Part shown: positions 25,558 through 29,990 of the stretch, one piece after another
Layout of the letters: every line of letters begins with the position of its first letter
Position numbering within the stretch: the first letter of the stretch is position 1
Source: CAYTLW01 sp964438735
GTDB taxonomy: Bacteria; Myxococcota_A; UBA9042
Assembly (NCBI GenBank): GCA_964438735.1
Contig: CAYTLW010000095.1
Location: 1 to 29,990 of the forward strand
DNA: 29,990 bases
Reading direction: 5' to 3'
Notes under the pieces: generated by a model
What the model saw: only the letters and a program-made list of their open reading frames with translations
What the model was told of the DNA's origin: nothing
Database searches by the model: none
Translations under genes and position numbers: made by a program

Positions 25558-26571
25558 ATGGGCGGCCTCCAGCAATATCTCCGCGTCACTCTGATGTCCG
25601 TCGCGGTCGTGTATGCCGGCGCCTGCGCCGACGAGCCCGTCGCCGAGACGCCCATGGCGCCATTCGTGGTGGTGACCTTCAACACCGGCACCTCGGAGAA
25701 CATGGGCCACGACGCGCCGCCAGACGACGGCTACGACGGCGCCAAGGCCAAGATCTCGGATACCTGGTATGGCGACGGCCTGGCCTGGCTGCCCGCCGTC
25801 GCGGCCACGCGCGCCTTCTTCGCCGAGATCGCGGCCGACGTGGTGGTCTTCCAGGAGATCTTCTGGGCCGGTCGCTGTCCGGATATCCCCACCGATGCCC
25901 ACGACGACTTCTACTGCAAGAGCTGGCAGGCCGGCGACATCACCGTCGCCCTGGATGTGCTCGGGCCCGGCTGGCAGGTCATGTGCAATCCTGGCAAACC
26001 CGACAAATGCGCCGCCGTGCGCCGCGCCTTCGGCAGCTTCCAGGGCTGCAAAGAAGACTTCTGCCTCGAGGGTATGCAGGGCTTTCAGGTCAACGACTGT
26101 GGCAAGGGCGTGCGCACCGGCCGGGCGACCATCGACCTGGTGGCGGGCGGCTCGTTGACCGTGGTGAACATCCACGGCTCCTCGGGCTTCAAGGCCGAGG
26201 TGCAGGCCTGCCGGGTCAAGCAGTTCGACCAGGCCTTTGTCGACCTCGGCGACGGCGAGCCTGGCGCCAACGGCGCGCGCAACCTGGTCATGGGCGACCT
26301 GAACACCGATCCGGCCCGCTTCGCTGACTTCGACCCCAGCGCCGCGCGTATCCATGACTTCGTCGGGCCCGACAAGGCATTCCAATTCCTGTCCGAGGTG
26401 GGCAAGGACGCGCCGCCCTCCTACCAGGGCATCGTCAACATCGACCATGTCACCAGCGACGCTTTCGAGGGGACCTGCAAGGTCGCGGGACTCACCGACG
26501 AGCTGCCAGCGGTCATCGACGCCATCTACTTCGATCACAAGCCGGTGGTCTGCACCGCGAAGCCGCGCTGA
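25558..26571 (+). CDS. lipoprotein of the endonuclease/exonuclease/phosphatase (EEP) fold
   Basis: 337 residues from ATG 25558 (ATG 25594 is a shorter option; both have weak ribosome sites). Signal peptide with lipobox YAGAC, lipid Cys23. EEP motifs in order: VVTFNTG (Asn42), VVVFQEIFW (metal-binding Glu), VNIHGSSG, VMGDLNTD (Asp/Asn), NIDHVTSD and the C-terminal YFDHKPV (catalytic His; usual consensus SDHxPV). At least eight mature-part cysteines suggest disulfides. EEP enzymes cleave phosphodiesters: DNase I, sphingomyelinase and inositol phosphatases share the fold, so an extracellular nuclease or phospholipase C-type role is open. It begins 13 bp after the SDR stop and is probably in the same transcript. 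Confidence 0.9.
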   Translation: MGGLQQYLRVTLMSVAVVYAGACADEPVAETPMAPFVVVTFNTGTSENMGHDAPPDDGYDGAKAKISDTWYGDGLAWLPAVAATRAFFAEIAADVVVFQEIFWAGRCPDIPTDAHDDFYCKSWQAGDITVALDVLGPGWQVMCNPGKPDKCAAVRRAFGSFQGCKEDFCLEGMQGFQVNDCGKGVRTGRATIDLVAGGSLTVVNIHGSSGFKAEVQACRVKQFDQAFVDLGDGEPGANGARNLVMGDLNTDPARFADFDPSAARIHDFVGPDKAFQFLSEVGKDAPPSYQGIVNIDHVTSDAFEGTCKVAGLTDELPAVIDAIYFDHKPVVCTAKPR

Positions 26572-26673
26572 CCGCCGGAACAAGGAGACCGTCGAACGTA
26601 GCGCTTGCATCCGCGGCTGCCCTGCCACAGATTGCGTCGGCGGTCTCGACGACCTGCCGCTTCACCCACCGGG

Positions 26674-27723
26674 ATGCCCATGCAAGCCAGCGAAGCCACC
26701 GACCTCTTCATCGGCCTGACGCCGGACAAGGTGCTCGACGCCATCGAGGCCCGTGGATTGCGCTGCGGCAACGCCTGCAACGCGCTGAACTCCTTTGAAA
26801 ACCGCGTCTACGAGGTAGAGCTGGCCGACGAGGAGCGCACCCGCCGGGTGGCCAAATTCTACCGGCCCCATCGCTGGACTGCAGACCAGATTCGCGAGGA
26901 GCACGCATTCCTGCGGGCGCTGGCGGATGACGACGTGCCGGTCTGCAACGTGGTGCCCTTCGACGACGGCGACACGGTGGCCCACGCTGACCACATCCTG
27001 TTCTGCCTCTTCGAGCGACGCGGCGGTCGGGCGCCAGAGGAGATCGACGAGCCCATGGCCGAGCGCCTGGGCGCCATGGCCGCGCGCATCCACAATGTGG
27101 GCGCCCGCCTGAACATCCAACATCGTCGCCGCCTCGATACCGGACGCCTGGTCGAGGCGCTGGACTGGTTGCTGGCCGGCGAACGCATCCCGGCGACCCT
27201 TCGGGGGCGTTACGAGCGCGCCGGGCGGGCGATCGCGGCGGTGCTGGCCGAACGCCTGGACCGCGTACCCCTGCAGCCGATCCACGGCGACCTGCACGCG
27301 GGCAACCTGATTCTGCGCGAGGGCGTGCTGCACGTGCTGGACTTCGACGACATGGCCATCGGCGCGCCGGTGCAGGATCTCTGGCTCCTGCTGCCCGGTC
27401 GCGACGGTCACAGCCATCGCTGCCGCGCCCGCTTTCTGGAAGGATACGAGCGCTTCCGCGGCTTCGATCGCAGCACCGCCAACCTGGTCGAGCCCCTGCG
27501 TGGCCTGCGCTTCATCACCTACTCCGCCTGGCTCGCCCGGCGCTGGCACGACCCCATCTTCCCCATCACCTGGCCGCAATTTGGCGGCGAGACCTGGTGG
27601 CGCGACGCGGTCGATGACCTCGAAGATGTGCTCGACCACATGCACACGCCACAGCTGGGTCAGGTGCAGGTGGACGTGGCCTCGGGACTGGATAACAAGG
27701 ACTACTTCTGGGACCTGGAGTAG
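26674..27723 (+). CDS. srkA: SrkA/YihE stress-response kinase
   Basis: 349 residues (E. coli SrkA 328). ATG 26674 chosen (ATG 26680 equally possible); the in-frame 26605 start adds an Arg-rich stretch absent from the family. Choline-kinase-like fold: LNSFENRVYEVE, VAKFYRPHRWTADQI (ATP-binding Lys), catalytic HGDLHAGN (His204-Asp206), metal motif DFDDM (Asp223-Asp226), then PVQDLWLLL and a C-terminal WLARRW. These are near-identical to E. coli SrkA blocks. SrkA is a cytoplasmic Ser/Thr kinase that protects against Cpx-linked envelope and oxidative stress. It lies 102 bp after the EEP gene and may have its own promoter. Ends 15 bp from the stop of the convergent surface-protein gene. Confidence 0.95.
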   Translation: MPMQASEATDLFIGLTPDKVLDAIEARGLRCGNACNALNSFENRVYEVELADEERTRRVAKFYRPHRWTADQIREEHAFLRALADDDVPVCNVVPFDDGDTVAHADHILFCLFERRGGRAPEEIDEPMAERLGAMAARIHNVGARLNIQHRRRLDTGRLVEALDWLLAGERIPATLRGRYERAGRAIAAVLAERLDRVPLQPIHGDLHAGNLILREGVLHVLDFDDMAIGAPVQDLWLLLPGRDGHSHRCRARFLEGYERFRGFDRSTANLVEPLRGLRFITYSAWLARRWHDPIFPITWPQFGGETWWRDAVDDLEDVLDHMHTPQLGQVQVDVASGLDNKDYFWDLE

Positions 27724-27738
27724 CAGTCCCGCAGCCGA

Positions 27739-29904
27739 TCAGCGCACGTACAACGTCATCACGATGTCGCGCTCCTTCATGTTGCTGCCGCCGCAGTAGT
27801 TTTTCTGCGTGCAGGTGCAGGGCTGGTTGGAGGCATCCGGGCAGCTCTTGTACTGGCCATTGGTCCAGCCGGAGTGCTGGGCCTGCCAGTGGGAGCCGGC
27901 CGAGATGCACAAGGCGTGGATCCCCTGCATCTTGTTGCTCGTATAGGCGCTGGCGCACGATGCGCTGTAGTAACCCTGGCCCTTGGTCCCGTTATCCTTG
28001 GCGATGGCGTTGTTGTTGCCGGCGGTGGTCTTGGACTGGGCGGCGGCGCTGAAGAAGTTGCCCGGCAGGGTCATGGGGGCGGTGTTGAAGTTGCTGCCGA
28101 AGCCAGCCGGATAGCGGACCTCGCCGCGGATCTCCTTGGAGAAGCCGGCCAGAAGAGAGCAGAAGTTGCCATAGACGGCGCCGGCCTTGGCGTCGTTGGC
28201 CAGCACATGATCCTTGCCCGTGGTCCAGACCGTCGACATCCACGTCTTCTGCCAGCCGGCAGGTTTGGCGGTCAGGTAACGATGGGCCAGGCAGCGGGTC
28301 CAGCCGCCGCCGTTGCTGGTCATGTCGCACCAGACCTGGATCTTCTTGCCGGGTACGGGCTCCAACCAGTACGGCCCCGACTTGCTCAGCGGATGTTTGG
28401 CCAGCAAGGCCTTGCAGCTGAGCGCCGGGTTGCCCTGGGTGCCGATGGTCATGGTCGCGAGCACCTGGTAGGCCTTGCCGTCGCATAACATCAGCTGCTT
28501 CTTGTTGGTGTTGTAGTACATCAAGCCATGGGTCGAGGGTCCGCAAGGGGCCGGATCGGCGGTCGCGTTGAGCTGGATGCCCGTACCGAAACGCGCCGGC
28601 AGGCCGTCGCCGCCGTCGATGTCGCCGCTCACCTGCAGCTTGCCGCTGACCTTGATCTTCTTGTTCGACAAGGTGTGCACCCGGATGGACCAGCTGCTGA
28701 CCTGACCGTCGCTGCCGTTGTTGAGGAACTTGGTGTCGCTGACCTTCAGCCGCCACTTACCCTTGGCGTTTTTGCCCGCCCAGGCGCCCAGGTCGCCCTT
28801 GACCGGCTTGCTCGGCGTCGGGAACGTGGTCTCCAGCTTGGTGCCCTTGCCGTTCTTGTCGTACAGCAGCAGCTCCTTGTTGTCCGGCCCGAACAAGCGC
28901 ACGGTCACGTGGGCGATGTCGCTGTTGCCAAGCTTGACGCTGACCTCCAGCTTCTGGGCGATGCCCACATCCGGCACGGTGATGGTGCTGTCGATGCCAA
29001 TGGGGTTGTTGTCGGGGATGCCGAAGGGCTTGGTGACCGACCAGACATCGACGAACTGGTTGTGGATCAGGCCGTTGGAGATCTCGTCGATGCCATCGGG
29101 CGGCAATGCCGAAGCGTCCATGGAAGGCACGCAGATGAGCTTGCCATCGGCGGCGATGCCCTTGACCACCTGGCCCTTGGCCGAACAGCTGCCGCTGATG
29201 GACTGGATGCCGGTGAGCTTGCTGCCATCGCCGACGAAGCTGTTGGCGACGATCGTCGTGGCGCTGATGTCGCCGGCGGCCACCTTCTTGGCCTTGAGCG
29301 CGTTGCCGCCCAGATCGAGGTTGCCGTCGAAGTTCATCTCGCTCACCGAGACACAGCCTGTGCAGGCCAGGTCGGCGGCGGGCCCGCCCTTGGTCTTGGC
29401 GCTGGCGAAGGTGAAGCCCACCTTGTCTGCCGAGATGCTGCCGGTGGCCACGTGTTTGGCGGCCACGCAACCCGAACAGCCCAGGGCCTCGGCCTGCACC
29501 GCCCGTCGAGCCCATGCCACCGCCTGCAGGGCCACCCGCGGCAGCTCGGGATCCTTCTCGATGGCCACGCCCAACCAGCCCGCCTTGCCACCGGCGAAGA
29601 GACCCGCCGGCATCGCCTTATCACTACCCAGCGCGCGACCGAAGGCGCCGCCCTTGACCGTGACGATGACCGGCCCCTCCTTCCACAAAGCCGCGCCGCC
29701 TTTGGCCTTGTCGTACAGGCCGAAGGTGGCGATGTAGTTGCCATCTGCCACCACCCCGCCGCCGCTCGCACGAAGCACGCCGGTGATGCCCAGGGTCGTC
29801 GGGGGCGCCGCAAGGGCCGAGGTGCTGCACAACACGACGATGGCGGCGAGCAACAACGCGCTCAGCCCTGGCAGCCACAACTTGGGGCTGTTGTTGAATC
29901 TCAT
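27739..29904 (-). CDS. large secreted protein with P-domain and fibrinogen-like C-terminal domain
   Basis: 721 residues from ATG 29904, AGGAG 7 nt upstream; an upstream in-frame start at 29988 overlaps the probable promoter and is rejected. Sec signal peptide cleaved after about residue 32 (TSALA). Residues about 35-150 form a beta-rich domain (GITGVLRASGGGVVADGNYI). About 150-280 contains paired-Cys and phage-tail-spike-like units (SFVGDGSKLTGIQS). About 285-415 is a proprotein-convertase P domain (ITVPDVGIAQKLEVSVKLG, GKWRLKVSD, SSWSIRVHT). About 490-721 is fibrinogen-like (SCKALLAKHPLSKSGPYWLE, WCDMTSNGGGWTRC) with many cysteines. No protease residues are seen. Likely a surface adhesin or recognition protein; Ca2+ dependence is an inference from the FReD family. 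Confidence 0.92.
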   Translation of the reverse strand: MRFNNSPKLWLPGLSALLLAAIVVLCSTSALAAPPTTLGITGVLRASGGGVVADGNYIATFGLYDKAKGGAALWKEGPVIVTVKGGAFGRALGSDKAMPAGLFAGGKAGWLGVAIEKDPELPRVALQAVAWARRAVQAEALGCSGCVAAKHVATGSISADKVGFTFASAKTKGGPAADLACTGCVSVSEMNFDGNLDLGGNALKAKKVAAGDISATTIVANSFVGDGSKLTGIQSISGSCSAKGQVVKGIAADGKLICVPSMDASALPPDGIDEISNGLIHNQFVDVWSVTKPFGIPDNNPIGIDSTITVPDVGIAQKLEVSVKLGNSDIAHVTVRLFGPDNKELLLYDKNGKGTKLETTFPTPSKPVKGDLGAWAGKNAKGKWRLKVSDTKFLNNGSDGQVSSWSIRVHTLSNKKIKVSGKLQVSGDIDGGDGLPARFGTGIQLNATADPAPCGPSTHGLMYYNTNKKQLMLCDGKAYQVLATMTIGTQGNPALSCKALLAKHPLSKSGPYWLEPVPGKKIQVWCDMTSNGGGWTRCLAHRYLTAKPAGWQKTWMSTVWTTGKDHVLANDAKAGAVYGNFCSLLAGFSKEIRGEVRYPAGFGSNFNTAPMTLPGNFFSAAAQSKTTAGNNNAIAKDNGTKGQGYYSASCASAYTSNKMQGIHALCISAGSHWQAQHSGWTNGQYKSCPDASNQPCTCTQKNYCGGSNMKERDIVMTLYVR

Positions 29905-29918
29905 GGTTGACTCCTGGC

Positions 29919-29935
29919 CGCGCCGTCGCGGCGCG
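29919..29935 (-). promoter_or_regulatory. GC hairpin in the leader of the surface-protein gene
   Basis: CGCGCCG (29919-29925) and CGGCGCG (29929-29935) form a 7-bp stem with a 3-nt loop, ending about 3 nt before the ribosome site (minus strand). It could stabilise the mRNA 5' end or limit ribosome access. Confidence 0.35.
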
Positions 29936-29959
29936 CAAGCCTGGGAAATGGGCGCACGA

Positions 29960-29988
29960 ATCATAGCAGACTCCAGACCTCCTGACAT
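29960..29988 (-). promoter_or_regulatory. candidate sigma-70-type promoter for the surface-protein gene
   Basis: On the minus strand ATGTCA (29988-29983, four of six to TTGACA), a 17-bp spacer, and TATGAT (29965-29960, five of six to TATAAT). The -10 ends 55 bp before the ATG at 29904, leaving a leader that contains the hairpin at 29919-29935. Confidence 0.5.
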
Positions 29989-29990
29989 AC

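Overview
GC-rich (roughly two-thirds G+C by eye), gene-dense chromosomal DNA. Gene content points to a predatory or social deltaproteobacterial lineage, most likely Myxococcota (inference). The signs are a eukaryotic-like Ser/Thr kinase with a TPR-type tail, a thioredoxin/PEGA fusion, several Tat or Sec lipoproteins, a neutral-ceramidase-like lipoprotein, a fibrinogen-like/P-domain surface protein, and many short divergent or convergent one- and two-gene units. I see no phage, insertion sequence, CRISPR array, rRNA or tRNA. No stretch over 300 bases lacks a gene; the longest gap, 1379-1663, shows nothing I can name.

Layout. 1-216: edge region with a GGTCAC-type hexamer array that could be the end of a partial gene. 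185-1378 (-): secreted protein of unknown function. 1664-4405 (+): membrane Ser/Thr kinase. 4554-4610 (+): possible leader ORF, then 4625-6340 (+): two-TM TrkA_N/RyR-domain protein. 6471-6523: nested palindrome between convergent genes that supplies the stop codon of the next gene. 11689-6508 (-): two-helicase unit, an MrfA/YprA-like DEXH helicase followed by a UvrD/PcrA-like SF1 helicase. 12959-11772 (-): exported pirin. 13132-14061 (+): TPR/coiled-coil membrane protein. 15258-14110 (-) and 15261-16313 (+): two genes of unknown function whose starts are only 2 bp apart. 18011-16326 (-): EttA. 18067-20070 (+): ceramidase-like lipoprotein. 22785-20077 (-): thioredoxin/PEGA fusion plus a SAM methyltransferase. 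22974-24089 (+): cysteine-paired Sel1 repeat protein. 24179-26571 (+): Rrf2 regulator, MFE-2-like SDR and EEP-fold lipoprotein. 26674-27723 (+): SrkA. 29904-27739 (-): large fibrinogen-like surface protein.

How they may work together (inference). The clearest functional unit is the helicase pair, probably for DNA repair, with a plausible promoter just upstream. The redox theme is the second: an exported thioredoxin-fold protein is divergent from a protein with eight C-x7-C pairs, and an Fe-S type Rrf2 regulator precedes a dehydrogenase. The third is the cell envelope: ceramidase-like, pirin, EEP and fibrinogen-like proteins are all exported. Nothing here is a proven new system. The best candidates for new biology are the TM-TrkA_N-RyR protein, the MrfA-like helicase with an extra C-terminal domain and a helicase partner in place of MrfB, and the thioredoxin/PEGA plus Sel1 pair.
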